NCBI GenBank assembly: GCA_015039465.1
Contig: MU130157.1
Location: forward strand, 62,001 to 126,000
Length of the DNA stretch: 64,000 nt
From: Phlegmacium glaucopus
Lineage: Eukaryota > Basidiomycota > Agaricomycetes > Agaricales > Cortinariaceae
Direction: 5' to 3'
The notes under the pieces: generated by a model
Told to the model about the DNA's origin: nothing
The model's database searches: none
The model's input: the letters and a program-made list of their open reading frames with translations, nothing else
Shown: positions 10,871 to 22,717 of the stretch, in pieces
Layout: every line of letters starts with the position of its first letter
How positions within the stretch are numbered: the first letter of the stretch is position 1
Made by a program: the position numbers and the translations under genes

Positions 10871-13509
10871 CTAGCCTCCCGAAGTCCGATTGACCACATT
10901 CGTATTCGTACTCGTATTCGTATTCAGAGTATTCGGGTTTAGGTTGGGTGTCGGACTGAGAGTCGCCGTCGTAGTACTCGTCATACCACCACCAGACACT
11001 CTCCTCTGTTTCTTCAACACTCTCTTCTCCACACCCCTCTCTCTCCTTACATTTGATTCCATCCCTAGACCTAGACTATCATCTCCACCTCCTTTCTTAC
11101 GTGAAGGTAATGTCCGACTCCGCGTAACACCCACCGCTGCCGCTGCTGATGGAGTCTGAGTAGCGTCAGGCGTGATTACAACTGGACTCGTTGGATCGGG
11201 TGATAGTTCTGATTTTTTTTTAAAAAAAAAGGTTGGGAGAAAGAGATTCGTCAACCAAAAAACAATCAAAAGAAAAGAGAAAAACCTTACCACTCTTATC
11301 CAATGCCGTCCGTCTCCGCATCGACTTGATCCCTTTCTCCTTCTCTCTCCCTTTCTCTATATCCTTATCCCCTCTAAACCCAACCTTCAACCCCTCTCCC
11401 CTCCCCCTCCCACCACCTAAAGCCATAAAGCCGCTCCCACCACCACCACCACCACCACCACCACCTTGCATTGAAGGTACCATTTTCCAACCATCCTCAT
11501 ATTCCTCATCTGAATTGGGTATGACCATCACGTCGTCTACTTCTGAATCGTATTCTGAGTTTGTACGTGTCATTGGATGTTGTTGTTGTTGCTGGGGTAT
11601 GGGTTGGGATTGAAATGGTTGTTGTGGTTGTGATTGTGGCCGCGGCTGTGGTTGCGATTGTGGTGGGGATTGCGATTGTGGTAGGGATTGTGATTGTGGC
11701 ATCTGCGGTTGTTGGGATTGCGCATTATACGCTTGTCTAGGCGACGGCGCGTGCACATGGGCCTGAGGATGCGAATACTTAGGCTGTCCGAGCTGTACTT
11801 TCTGCATCGACGACGGTCCAGCCTCCGCATTTGTATTCGGCGTTCCCACCCGTGAACCTTCCCTACTATCTCCATCCACTGTACCTTCCTTCCACTTCCC
11901 CTCAAAACTACCAACATCCCAAGGTACAGCTGGAGTACCTCCAGGAGGCGGCGCGATATCCAACATGAACCAATCTTGTTGTGCTATCAGGAACTCAAGG
12001 ACTCTTTGGCTTAATGCGTGTTCTTGAGGTGACATTTCGTGTTGGGGATGGGAAATTAGGCCTGGTCGGAATATGACTGCTAGATCTGGAGACAAAGAGA
12101 TGGCGGAAATGGTCGGTAGATTGAAGAGGGCAAGAGAAAACAAGGCAAACGTACTTGTAGAGGTCATGAGGTTCTTGTCACTTTTCCGAGCAAATACTGA
12201 TAGTAGGTCGAGGACGTAGAGGAGGAGGTACTGGTTAGCTTTTGGTAAACGTCGGATGAGAGATTTATATGTTGCGGTGACTTCATCATGGTTGAAAGGT
12301 TGTTTTGCTAAAAGAAGAAAACATGAGACGATCGGACACCAGTAGTGTTCCTGAACAGAAAAAAACAAACCTAGTGCATCCCGGAACTGCACCAGCGAAA
12401 AATAAATCAGCCAAAAAGGAGCCAAAAGACCAAAAAAAGAACCACATACAAGGTGGTACATATCATGAGGAATGACAGGCTCCTAAAGGGTTAAGTCAAC
12501 ATCAACGTTCCCAAAGAGTGAGATCGACTGGGATTGTTAAAGGAGACTGACAGGCATTTGGGTTAAATATCTCCGAAAGACGCTGGCTACGTCATGCGTG
12601 GTGTATGATTCTTGTTTCCAGTCTAGGGATTTGCCGTACTATACGGAGAATATGTAAGTGCTCAATGGGTAACGGCGTGATATTAGGACAAAGGTGAAGA
12701 GAAAGATATGGTGCGTACACGGGGCGGTCGTTCGAATTCCGCTTGGAGATCTCTCATCCGTCTACTTGATCCGTTGACTCGGAAAGTACCTGGTACTTCG
12801 GTTGCTGCGCGGAAGGGGTGAGGCGTTCCTTTTCATGGAAAGCACCAAGGGACGAACCATTTTCCTTGAGGTATAAACCACTGTGTATGCAAAACAAATG
12901 GAAGTGAATAAAGAGATGATGATGAGAGAAAGGAGGGAGAGATGTAACAACCATTTCGCGACGACTACTGGGATGTAACCCCAGACATAAAGATCCCCAT
13001 TCGCATTTGCTGTCGATATTTGAACACTTGCATATCGTAGGCTCTCCTTTAGTGGTTTTCCAAAGACAGGGTGATCCGCCGGGTCGTGCGCTTGAAACAA
13101 GGATTTCAGTGAAAGGAAGAATGCGAAAAGAAGGGTAGTGCTCGCAACACAACGCACGTCGATAGTAAGGGTACTCTGTGGCCGTATCTTTTTTACCTCT
13201 ATGGACGAAAGCAAATTGATTCCACCAAGCCTTGATATTCTGTTTGGTGGGCGGGTTAGTAGGAAGCTGTTGATGATGAACCATGTGGTGGGTGGCGTTA
13301 GGAGAATGGGGTTGGTCCTGGTTGTTGTTGTTGTGATGTTGTGAGGGACGGTTGAAGCGAATAAGGGCCTTAACCTTTGCTGCGAAGCGAGGCTGAACTG
13401 ATTTTGGCGTGTTGAGCGCCAGATTGTAAATGGGTGTTGCTTTGCAAACAGCGGGAGCTTGACTCCGCGTTGTAATTAATGCACAGCCACAACAACGCCT
13501 CCACAGCAC
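10871..13509 (-). CDS. RhoGAP protein, SAC7-like
   Basis: A minus-strand gene with at least eight exons. The N-terminal part carries TKQNIKAWWNQFAFV and then VFGKPLKESLRYASVQIS, which precedes the GAP domain in the fungal Sac7/Bag7 family. The RhoGAP domain begins with GYIPVVVAKCGLYLKEN and carries the arginine finger in VPGTFRVNGSS (Arg codon at 12781-12779). It continues through PEPVIPHDMYHLF, NQYLLLYVLDLLS and NLAVIFRPGL. Such proteins switch off Rho1-type GTPases that control cell-wall synthesis and actin. The C-terminal ~330 residues are disordered, with a Gln/Pro/Ser tract (about 11580-11750) and a poly-Gly run (about 11438-11464), and end at 10871. The last intron (about 11209-11290) contains a long A/T homopolymer. 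The start is uncertain: 13509 is the farthest in-frame ATG, but a start near 13285 or an upstream exon is possible. Confidence 0.85.
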
Positions 13510-14383
13510 TATTTATGACTACGCATCAAATATGTCAGTGAAAACGCATCCCACAAAGCCTTGGCACTACAAACTTGCCCATCGGCAATCTTCAAAACTA
13601 CCGAGACTCAATTTCACAGATCATCCTGCCGGGCGATCAATTGAAAGCTTTGCAATGGTCAAGGCGAGGATTCATGAAAATGAAATGCATTCCAGATCAG
13701 TAAGAATGTATTAAATTAGGTGAACCTTGAGTCGGCCAACCCGAGATCGAGGACCCGTTTCACCTCTCTAACAGCTTAGATCTTAGAGCAAGGAAGCCTA
13801 TAATGTTTCGTAAACTCTTCATTGATAAAGCGGGTATTCCCTTATCGGAATTGGATAATGACGATCTTGTACTTTCAGAATCTACGAATAGCGCAGCAGG
13901 GTTGCAATTGTCCATCTTCCATAGTTTGAGTGGGCTTTATTTAGAGCACCGGTGTTCCATTATTGGAGGGCGTCAGTCGAGAGATGTACATTCAAGACTT
14001 TTTTGAAGGACGAGATGGTGTTTATGCCTTCGAGAGAAGTTGCAAATCTGATTGCGCAAGTATGGCGACTCTTGGACCATTGACTGAGTACCGAGTGTCG
14101 GGAAATATGGACTGTGGCATAAATCGAACAAAAGGTCCTATATTCGCTGGACATAAGTTGTAGCCCGATGAATACATACCTTGATAATAATTCAAAATTT
14201 GCAAGTTGAGTGCTAAGGCGTCTGCAATAGCTGCACAGACAATGCTTGTATTGGTTGTATCGGAAAGCATCTACAAGGGTAGGGTTAACACCTGACAGAT
14301 TGGGTTTTGTCATTCGCCCAAAGTATTTTTGTGTAACACCGTCGGGCCGACCGACCGGAACTGTACACCTGTACTGTGCTGTG
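13510..14383. other. divergent promoter region, RhoGAP (-) / DSS1 (+)
   Basis: The genes on either side point away from this 0.9-kb stretch, so it should hold both promoters. Small ORFs on both strands (for example 13803-14006) match nothing I recognise. Confidence 0.4.
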
Positions 14384-17300
14384 ATGCACCGACGATATCT
14401 GACCTACAGCGTCTCCCGGTGTGCAGCCTTACCTCGCCCTTCTGCAAACAAATCCCCATCCACAAACCGCCGCCCTCCATTTAAACCCACTCCTCCAAAG
14501 TCAGCCGCTAGGAAAAATAAAAAACCTCAACCTCACGAACATGCCTTCAAACTTACCGCTGTCCCCAAACATCGGTTTCAAGACATAAAGCCTCTATCTC
14601 CACATACAAAACCAACGAGGACGAGGAAATTACCCATGAATTTCTTTCCGATAGCAAACGCTACCGCTTATAAGTTGTTGAGGAAAACTGCCAGTTCAGA
14701 GACAGTTACTGCGGGAGCTAAAGATCCTAGAGGCGGTCAGGGATTGAGGGCCATGTTGGAGAGACATGAAGCTAGGGCGATGATGCTGGATGTACAGAAG
14801 ACTTCTGATACTGCAGACCTTGAGTTGTCCGAAGAGCTACACCAAGGCGTTTCGTATGCGCCTGGGACATTTATTGAGGCAAGAAGGTTCGTCTTCATTT
14901 TAGGAAAATTTCCTTGTCTTTTTCATTACTTACCATACGTACCTCTTCATCCAGAAACGAAATAGCCGTTCAAGGAATTGTCTTGTCCGAAGCTATTATT
15001 GATCGTCAATGGCATGTCTACACTCTCAGAACCAACGGCGAAGTTTATATCCATTTGCGCGCCGACGTCCACTTCGCCATTCCCAACCTTATATCTGCTA
15101 ATTTAGCAGAAAGATGTGGCACAGATCCTATCACTTCCTCCCCTCAGGAGCTTAATGCCAGGGTAGAGGCTCTCAAGCAGTTACGCGAAATAACTCTTGC
15201 AGCAGAGCAAGCGGCCAACGGTTCCAATGTCGCCGAAAGGCAGCGAAACATCGACATATATAATCTCGTCAGGTCGCGTGAACCACGCAAGTGGAGCAAA
15301 ACCAGCGTATCCGAAGTCACCAAAATGCTATACAGCCAACCCACTTTCCTCACACATCTCGGCACACACAAATTTCTCATGGACCACTCTTTAAAATACG
15401 TTGCGGACCAGGATTATCTTAAAACCCAGACTTTCAACGTTCGTCCAATCGAAGACGTTGAAGAGATCCAGACTGTCCTTCGATGGATCATGTCTTATCG
15501 TGAATTTAAGAATACTCCTGGACCTTACAAAAGATTTATTGAAAAAGCGCGTCCTCTTCTCCAAGCATACGATAAAGATAAGACCAGAAGAGATTCAGGA
15601 CCTATGACTCAAGCACCAGCAAAGCATACGTGGACTGAAAGTGACACAGTTATCCTGGGTTTCCTTCTTCGCTCATTACAACTACAACGATCTATTCAAA
15701 CGAATCCATACGCCCTTGGGCGCAGCGCCATCCTCAAACATCTTTACCCAGGCCAGGAAGTATCGGATAGTATGACACACGAAACTCTGATCAAATTGGG
15801 AGTGCTAGCTCCATGGCAGGACCTTTTGGAACTGTTACCAGAATTCGACATCGACTTGGAGCCAGAAGCAACTTCACCTCGTGCGATAGCGGAGAAAGCC
15901 CTGGTAGAAAGGTCGTACTCGACTACCAGTTTAGTGGCAGGGCAAGTACTCGGTCCTGAAGATTTCCACCCTAGTGACCCTCTCGATTCTGTGCGGCATG
16001 ACTTTGGCAACGCTCGAGTGTTTATCATCGATGACGTTGGCGCTGAAGAACTTGATGATGGATTTTCTCTTGAACGGATTCCTTCAGAACCTGATAACCA
16101 CTGGGTACACATCCATATTGCAGATCCTGCACACCTCCTGCATCCCGGTCATGCTCTATGCCACCAAGCTCGAAAACGCGGTTCAACACTTTATTTCTTG
16201 CAAAAGTCATACCCTCTCTTCCCCACCGCGTTGATGCATCATCCTACTCGTGGACTATCGTTAGGCAGCGATGCAAGGAATGGCTTGCCTAATAAGGTTA
16301 TCACGTTCAGTGTCAAAGTTGATGGAAACGCTAATATTCTGGACTACACCGTTCGTGCGGGTTTGATTCATAACATCAAGAAAGCAACATATGACTCTGT
16401 GGATCGAGCTCTCGGAGTACCACCCGCTGTGACAGGTCATCCCTTTGGAAACATACCCAAAACTATCCCAGGTTCTTCCATCAGTGAACAGGACCTTGAA
16501 GATCTTCGAGTTGTCTACCGGTTAGCGAATGATCAAGTCCAGAAACGGTTCCGAGAAGATAGAATATCATTCACAATAAACTTTGCCAAACTGACACGAA
16601 TTTCTCCTGCTCCAAACATCAGGAGTCCAACCATGGAACCTTCCGTATTCAACGGTTTCCCAGAATTATCATACTCAGTCAGTGGTGCTGCTGTAGATGA
16701 TGTTGGTTCTCGAAACATGATCTCGGAGATGATGAAATTGGCTTGTAGGGTTGCTTCACGGTTTGCTTTGGACCATAACCTGCCTTTTGTGCGTCGTGGT
16801 ACAGATGCGATAATGGCTTCAACACAAACTGCATATGAGGAGATTCTAGCGCAGCGTTCACCGCATTCGTACGTACCACTTAACACCAATCTTGAGCGTA
16901 TCGCTATCAGTCCTCCTGCTGCATTCTCTTTGGAACCGAAACAACATCATCCGCTTGGAATCCCAGAGGGAGAAGGATACAGTCGTACAACGTCGCCTTT
17001 AAGAAGGTTTGAAGATCTCGTCGCACATTGGCAGTTGCATCACGCATTGCTAGGTTCTAAAGCTCCTTCCCGACCTCCATTCGATGCCGATGCCTTGGAG
17101 AAATATATTCCAGAGTTATCAGCCAAAGATCTGAGTATTCGACAGGGACATGTGCGAAACACCAATTTCTTCGTATTGATGTTCCTTAAACGATGGATGA
17201 ACGCTACTGCGAAAGGAGCGGAGAGACCTTTTGGGGACCCATTGGCGTCAATGACGGCTCATACAATTTCGATGGTACAAAACAATTTTATGGGGTCGTA

Positions 17301-17466
17301 TGGATGTCATGTTCATCTACCTGAACTTGGGATCAAGGCGCAGTTGATAGGCTTGCCGGCAGGTTCTACGTTACCTTTGTCGACTGAGTTGAGGGTGAAG
17401 GCTAAGCAGGTTGATTTGGGTATACAGAGGCCAAAGCTGGTGGTTGAGTTGGAGCAGGGCCATTAG
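14384..17466 (+). CDS. DSS1: mitochondrial RNase II-family exoribonuclease DSS1
   Basis: Two exons (14384-14886 and 14955-17466; 68-nt intron) give 1004 residues. The chosen ATG at 14384 starts a segment rich in Arg, Ser and Pro with no acidic residues over its first ~45 residues, as expected for a mitochondrial presequence. The ATG at 14246 would place a less typical segment in front. The RNB catalytic domain (about 500-860) has the Asp cluster in FIIDDVGAEELDDGFSLE near residue 525, which binds the catalytic magnesium ions. The late RNB motif SPLRRFEDLVAHWQL is also present. In yeast, Dss1 with the Suv3 helicase forms the mitochondrial degradosome that degrades RNA 3' to 5'. The upstream region resembles the Dss1 N-terminal winged-helix part. 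Length fits the family. No frameshift seen. Confidence 0.93.
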
Positions 17467-17871
17467 TATGTGACTAATGATGAAAGTATTATATTCGCCT
17501 AATATTATTATAATATTAATAATATATCCCCACTCCTCATTATAACCAGTCTTCGGAGCTCCAAGCTCTTGAATCTTGAATGACACAAAAAGGATTACTT
17601 TTCAAGTCAATTTTATTGGCCAATGTCAGACGGAACGAGCAGACTATACGATACTTGAGTAAGGCCTTGAAAACGCAAAAACAATGTGACTTGATACGTT
17701 GAAAAAAGACTGTTATCGTGAGTGGACAGAGTACTGCAGCGGTAGCAAGAAGTCAACAGATTCTGAAACCAGAGGTGAAAACTTGAAGGGAAGAGGATCG
17801 TTCAATCCATCCTGGTATGTACTGAAGAAACAAAGGAAACGATTCGTACCAAACCCGATCCGTCACTTGAC
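17467..17871. other. convergent 3' region between DSS1 and GTPase copy A
   Basis: AT-rich 3' flanks. From about 17600 the sequence matches the 3' flank of GTPase copy B (about 19800 onward), so it belongs to the duplicated unit. No gene seen. Confidence 0.5.
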
Positions 17872-19720
17872 TCATGTGGTAAGTGCCAACCGAGATAAAT
17901 TCCCAACCATATTGTCCTTGACGACGGTCGAATGGTTTTTGGCAGGTGCCTGAGTGCCATATCGTCGTTTATACGCAGTGTTCAAAACCGCCTCAACAAG
18001 ACGGGCTTCATCAATCGCCAAATTAGCAGTCTTCTTGTTCCCTTTGTCGGTGGTGACTAGTGAACAAATGACGCTGCCAGAAACTATGAAAACGTCGTGC
18101 TTCTCCAGCTCAGCCTTTGCAAGATTTTTTTCCAAATTGTTCCTGGTCGTGTCGATTAACAATAGTCGAGCTTGTGTTTGATAATTGTCGAAATGGTCTT
18201 CCGCGTCATCGTCATTTTCATCATATCCCAAATCTTGCATAGTGTTCCGGATATGCACGTCAGCTTTGGAACGGACAATGAACAACGGGATTTTGAATCG
18301 TTCGCAATTTTCGATGATTGAGACGTCGATTTGAGTAAAACGCTATGTTGATAAATAATACGGTCAGCTGACATTAGGTACAATTGGTAGAGATGATTAC
18401 CGTATCATATACCAAGATGATGACATCGAAAATAAAGAGACCTTGTTGATTGAAGTACTGCCAGCCAGGAATTTCAAGCGTACCAGCACCAGGACAATCA
18501 AACCAAACAAGACGCTTATATGGCATTTCTTCGCGAGGATCAGGGTATCGGGTGATAGCCATGGTAGTTTCGACTAGGCCAGTACGCGCGGCCTGGGAAC
18601 TGTTATTCTTCAATCCACGGAAGGCGTTGACGAGTGAAGACTTCCCAGCTCCAGAACTCCCACAAACAGCGAAGTGAAGCTTCTCTGGATCGTATTGGAT
18701 TCTGTTTTGTGCGGTCTGAAATTCTTCCTCCGTTGGCCAGACTTCAGGTTGGATCCCTCTGTCTAGATAGAAATTGGCCCGCTGAAGATCTTTCTGCACT
18801 TCCTCCTCCCGCTTCCGGGCTTCGTCTGCGTCCATCCGGGCCTCTGCTTCTCGTTTTTGGGTTTCCAATACCGTAGCATTGGCTTCAGCCTCGCGTTTCT
18901 GCGCATCCAGCGTCGCTTGCCTTGACTTGTCGGCCAATCGTTTAGCTTCTTCCTCTTTTTTCTTCGCTTCTTGCTCCCGTTTCTCTGATTCTTCGCCTCT
19001 TCGTTTCGCTTCCTCGGCATCAAGTCGAGCCTGCTCCGCAGCAAGTTTAGCTTCTTCTTCACGTTTTTTGGCTTCTACTTCCTTCCGGTGAGCCTCTGCT
19101 TCCTTCTGGCGGGCCTCATTTTCCCCACTTCTGGCCTCTAACTCTCGTTGCGCCGACTCGTCAGCTCGCTTTTTGGCATCTGCTGCAGCTGCCTCCGCTT
19201 TTACTTTGTCTTCAATGTGCCTTTTAATTTCATCATTGGTGGGGTTGTATTCATCTGGTTTGTCGTCTCCGAACAATTTACTAAGGACATAAAATATACC
19301 TCCCATCGTGATTCGTGGTGAAGATTGTTGACGACCTAAAAAAGATACGGATGAGGAGACAGTGGGGGTCGTAGGTAATATGGCAGTTGTTACTCACAAG
19401 TTAACGAAGGCAACCTTGGAAAGGAAAGGAGTAAAGACTTGGAAGCCCCAGTTGATACTGTAGATCAAGGTTCATCGATCCATTAATTGATAGTGACTCT
19501 TGCAACATGCCTACATTATAAGTAGACAAGGCTATGTGCCAAAATCATACTGAGTAATCACAGTGGTCTAGCCCAGGAAAGATGGTGAGATCGATGATTG
19601 ATTGATACAAATCGAGTTGGCGGAACGAACACTGCTGATAATGGGCTGAATTAGAGTTCGAATATTTTGGTATATAATGTTGTAGTTACAATTTCATTTA
19701 TGCTGTATGCTGATGCCGAG
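17600..19720. repeat. tandem duplication unit 1 (GTPase copy A with flanks)
   Basis: A direct repeat of about 2.1-2.2 kb, with a second copy at about 19800-21997. Similarity covers the whole coding region and also the 3' flank (shared CAGACGGAACGAGCA) and the 5' flank (shared ACTCACAAGTTAACGAA, GTGCCAAAATCATACTGA and CTGCTGATAAT). Indels and substitutions are scattered, so the duplication is not brand new. Confidence 0.85.
17872..19306 (-). CDS. coiled-coil IRG-like GTPase, copy A
   Basis: Exons 19306-18401 and 18342-17872 (58-nt intron) encode 458 residues. Residues 1-20 are a short head starting MGGIFYVLSKLF. Residues 30-180 form a very regular charged coil (repeats of KREEEAK type). The G domain follows after GIQPEVWPTEEEF: P-loop GSSGAGKSS (residues 216-224), switch I VETTM, G3 WFDCPGAGT (near 268-275), and G4 RSKAD in exon 2, with VSG as a likely G5. 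The DxPGxGT and SKxD motifs plus the P-loop context are those of immunity-related (IIGP-type, PF05049-like) GTPases. Many Agaricomycetes carry genes of this shape, but I know of no assigned role. No membrane helix is seen. Myristoylation is less likely here because residue 6 is Tyr. Closest relative is copy B next door. Confidence 0.88.
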
Positions 19721-20063
19721 CCAGCTGTGAAAGCTAGAGACACGAGCTGCGTGACAAAAGCAGTGAGCTCCAACTTGAATGAGGAATGAACAAGGAATGA
19801 ATTACTTTTCGGGCAAATTTTACTCGTCAATATCAGACGGAACGAGCACCAAAGACCGTCTATATACATGATACCTGAGTAAAACTTTGAAAACGCAAAT
19901 GCATTGCAACTAGATACATCAAAAAAAGACTGGACGGACAGAATAGCGGCAGCAACCAGGCTGAATTTGAAACAAGAAGTGAAATTTTGAAGGGAAGGAC
20001 CGTCCTGGTGTATATTGAACAAAGGAGGAAACGATTTGTACCAAACCCGATCTATCGCTTCAC
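19307..20063. other. spacer between GTPase copies A and B
   Basis: Holds the promoter of copy A (right to about 19720) and the 3' flank of copy B (from about 19800). A GTGAGT donor-like site on the minus strand near 19395 suggests a 5'-UTR intron, and the same site is kept upstream of copy B. No separate gene seen. Confidence 0.5.
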
Positions 20064-21997
20064 TCATGTGGTAAGCCCCAACCGAGATAAATCCCCAACC
20101 ATATTGTCCTTGACGACGGTCGAATGGCTCTTGGTAGGCGCCTGGGTGCCATATCGTCGTTTATGCGCAGTGTTCAAAACCGCCTCAACAAGACGGGCTT
20201 CATCAATCCCCAGATTAGTCTTCTTCTTGTTCCCTTTGTCGGTGACTAGTGAATAAATGACGCTGCCAGAAACTATGAAAACGTCGTGCTTCCCCAGCTC
20301 AGCCTTTTCAAGATTTTTTTCCAAATTCTTTCTGGTCGTGTCGATTAACAATTGTCGAGCTTGTGTTTGATAATTGTCGAAATGGTCTTCCGCGTCATCG
20401 TCATTCTCATCGTATCCCAAATCTTGTATAATGTTTCGGATATGGACGTCAGCTTTGGAACGGATGATGAACAACGGGATTTTGAATCGTTCGCAGTTTT
20501 TGATGATTGAGACGTCGATTTGAGTAAAGCGCTACGTTGATGATACGGTCAGCTGACATTACTGATACAATTTGTAGAGATGATTACCGTATCATACACC
20601 AAGACGATGACATCGAAAATAAAGAGGCCTTGTTCGTTGAAGTACTGCCAGCCGGGAATTTCAAGCGTACCAGCACCAGGACAATCAAACCAAACAAGAC
20701 GCTTGTATGGCAGTTCTTTGCGAGGATCAGGGTATCGGGTAATAACCATGGTAGTTTCGACTATGCCGGTACGCGCGGCCTTGGGATTGTTATTCTTCAA
20801 TCCACGGAATGCGTTTACGAGTGAAGACTTCCCAGCTCCAGAGCTCCCACAAACAGCAAAGTGAAGCTTCTCTGGATCGTATTGGATTCTCTTTTTCGCG
20901 AACTGAAATTCTTCTTCCGTTGGCCAGACTTCAGGTTGGATCCCTCTGTCGAGATAGAACTTGGCCTGTTGCAGATCTTTCTGCACTTCCTCCTCTCGCT
21001 TTCGGGCTTCGTCTGCGGCCGCCCGGGCCTCCGCTTCTCGTTTTTGGGTTTCCAACATCCTAGCATTGGCTTCAGTCTCGCGTTTCTGCGCATCCAGCGC
21101 CGCTTGCTTTGACTCGTCGGCCAGTCGTTTGGCTTCTTCCTCTTTTTTCTTCGCTTCTTTCTCCCGTTTTTCTGATTCTTCGCCTCTTCGTTTCGCTTCC
21201 TCGACATCAAGTCGAGCCTGCTCCGCGGCAAGTTTAGCTTCTCCTTCACGCTTCAGAATGTCTGCTTCGCGTTGTTTGGCCTCTGTTTCCCTTTGGCGGG
21301 CCTCATCTTCCCGATTTTTGGCCTCTGTCTCTCGTTTCGCCGACTCCTCAGCTCGCGTTTTGGCATCAGCTGCATCTGTTTCTGCCTTCTCTTTCTCTTC
21401 GCGAGCTTGCTTTACCATTTCATGGTACTTTTCAATCTCAGCATTGGTAGGGTTGTAATGATCTGGTTCGCCTCCGAACAATCTCGCAAAGAAAGAAATT
21501 ACACCTCCCATCGTGATTCGTGGTGAAAGTTGTTGACGACTTGGGGAAAAAAGATACGGATGAGGAGGTAGGGGCAGTAGGTAAGATGGCAATTGTTACT
21601 CACAAGTTAACGAAAGCAACTTTGGAAAGTTGGAAAGGAAAGGTAGAAAGGGTAGAACCTTGAAAACCCCAGTTGATATTGTCAATCAAGGTTCATCATC
21701 CATTAATTGATAGTGAATCTTCTCCATGCATCATGCCGACATTATAAGTAGGCTGTGTGCCAAAATCATACTGAACAATCACAGTGGCGGTTGGCCTAGC
21801 CCAAGAAAGACGGACAGTCATTGCTTCTGGTGAGTGAAATTAACGGTGAGTTACAAGGCCACCGATCTGCTGATAATCGGCAGAATTAGAGTTTGAATAT
21901 TGAATATTGACTCCAGTTTTGGTCTATAATTTTAGTTACAGAAGGTGAATCCTATAAAAATCTTGCCAACCATGTATACCTGTATGTCGATGCCGAG
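19800..21997. repeat. tandem duplication unit 2 (GTPase copy B with flanks)
   Basis: Second member of the direct duplication whose first member is at about 17600-19720. Both copies lie on the same strand in head-to-tail order and share promoter and terminator sequence. Confidence 0.85.
20064..21511 (-). CDS. coiled-coil IRG-like GTPase, copy B
   Basis: Exons 21511-20588 and 20531-20064 give 463 residues. The start is the ATG giving MGGVISFFARLF. An in-frame ATG 81 bp upstream would add a non-conserved, Pro-rich leader that is probably untranslated and absent from copy A. Order: short head, coil from about 25 to 185, then a G domain with GSSGAGKSSLVNAFRG, VETTM, WFDCPGAGT and, in exon 2, VRSKADVHIRN. 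Protein identity to copy A is high over the full length; the coil is slightly longer (an extra READILKREGEAK-type block). Gly2 with Ser6 (MGGVIS) fits the N-myristoylation pattern, which in mouse Irga6 anchors the GTPase to membranes. Copy C starts 773 bp away, divergently. Confidence 0.88.
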
Positions 21998-22284
21998 CGG
22001 TGCCAGATCGCAACGATGTGAATGCTTGAACAGTGACTCACATCTCCGCGAGCTTCTCTGCCATCATGGGCGCTTAAAAGAAGTTCATCGATAATAATCA
22101 TTATAACTTTCCTGAGCTGCCGACATAGGCATGTACTAGTATGAAATCCACGCCCCACCCCGACAGCTCTTGCTATAAAATCACACCACTTCCAAAAACA
22201 TTTCTTTGTCACCATAAGCAAAACCGGTACCTGTATTGGCACTTGGTGGTTCCAAACAAATAAAATCTACAACTTCCTCTCAGT
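21512..22284. other. divergent promoter region, GTPase B (-) / copy C (+)
   Basis: A head-to-head spacer. The left part belongs to duplication unit 2; the right part (from about 22041) is the promoter repeated again in front of copy D. No gene seen. Confidence 0.5.
22174..22180 (+). promoter_or_regulatory. TATA box of copy C
   Basis: TATAAAA within GCTATAAAATCACACC, 105 bp upstream of the ATG at 22285. The identical element with the same context stands at the same distance before copy D. Confidence 0.65.
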
Positions 22285-22687
22285 ATGGGGTCGTCACAAT
22301 CGCAGGTGAGTCCTTGGACCTTCGCAGGTAACCTGAAGGATAGTGGCGTTAATGTCCTCATTCAAGCACCAGCTGGAAGAACACGAAAGGCGCCTTCGTG
22401 AGGCACAAGAAAGAGCAAGGCATGAGGCAGAGGAAACCAGGAGATATCAAGAAGAATCGAGAAGACAAGCAGAGGAAGCACGAAGACAACAAGAGGGAGA
22501 ACAGAGACGGGAAGAAGAAGCTTGGATACGCGAAAATGAAGCCAGGCAACGTATGGAAGAGATGCAAAGACGTGAAAATGAGGCCCGGCAACGCGAAGAA
22601 GAGGTTAATCGGGCTGCCGAGCAAGCGAGACGTGACCTTGAAGAGACCAGGAGGCGGTACGAAGAGAGGAGGCAAGGTGGGGCCTAG
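22285..22687 (+). pseudogene. truncated IRG-like GTPase gene, copy C (coil only)
   Basis: Exon 1 (22285-22305) encodes MGSSQSQ; a 61-nt intron follows, then exon 2 from 22367 to the stop at 22685-22687, about 113 residues in all. The sequence follows copy D closely through the charged coil (EEMQRRENEARQREEE, RAAEQARRDLEETRR). It then acquires a small insertion with a TAG stop. D-like sequence continues only to about 22717, and no P-loop or other G motif exists downstream before copy D. It is either a decayed paralogue or a short protein keeping only the N-terminal glycine signal and the coil. The promoter, TATA box and splice sites look intact, so expression is possible. Confidence 0.75.
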
Positions 22688-22717
22688 AGGAGGCAAGGCG
22701 GAGAAAGGAAATGGCTA

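Larger units (their letters stand above)
22041..22717. repeat. direct duplication unit 1 (copy C promoter and 5' gene half)
   Basis: Matches about 23046-23750. The shared stretch starts at ACATCTCCGCGAGCTTCTCT, runs through the TATA box and first intron, and ends just after GGAAATGGCTA in the coil. Beyond this point the two copies differ completely. Confidence 0.85.

Noticed and set aside
14246..14383. Upstream start for DSS1
   Set aside because: The ATG at 14384 gives a typical Arg/Ser-rich mitochondrial presequence; the extra 46 residues look like translated leader.
20961..21458. Long plus-strand ORFs antisense to the GTPase coils (Cys/Ser/Ala-rich)
   Set aside because: They are complements of the GAR/GCR-rich coil codons and show no independent structure; the same happens opposite copies A and D.
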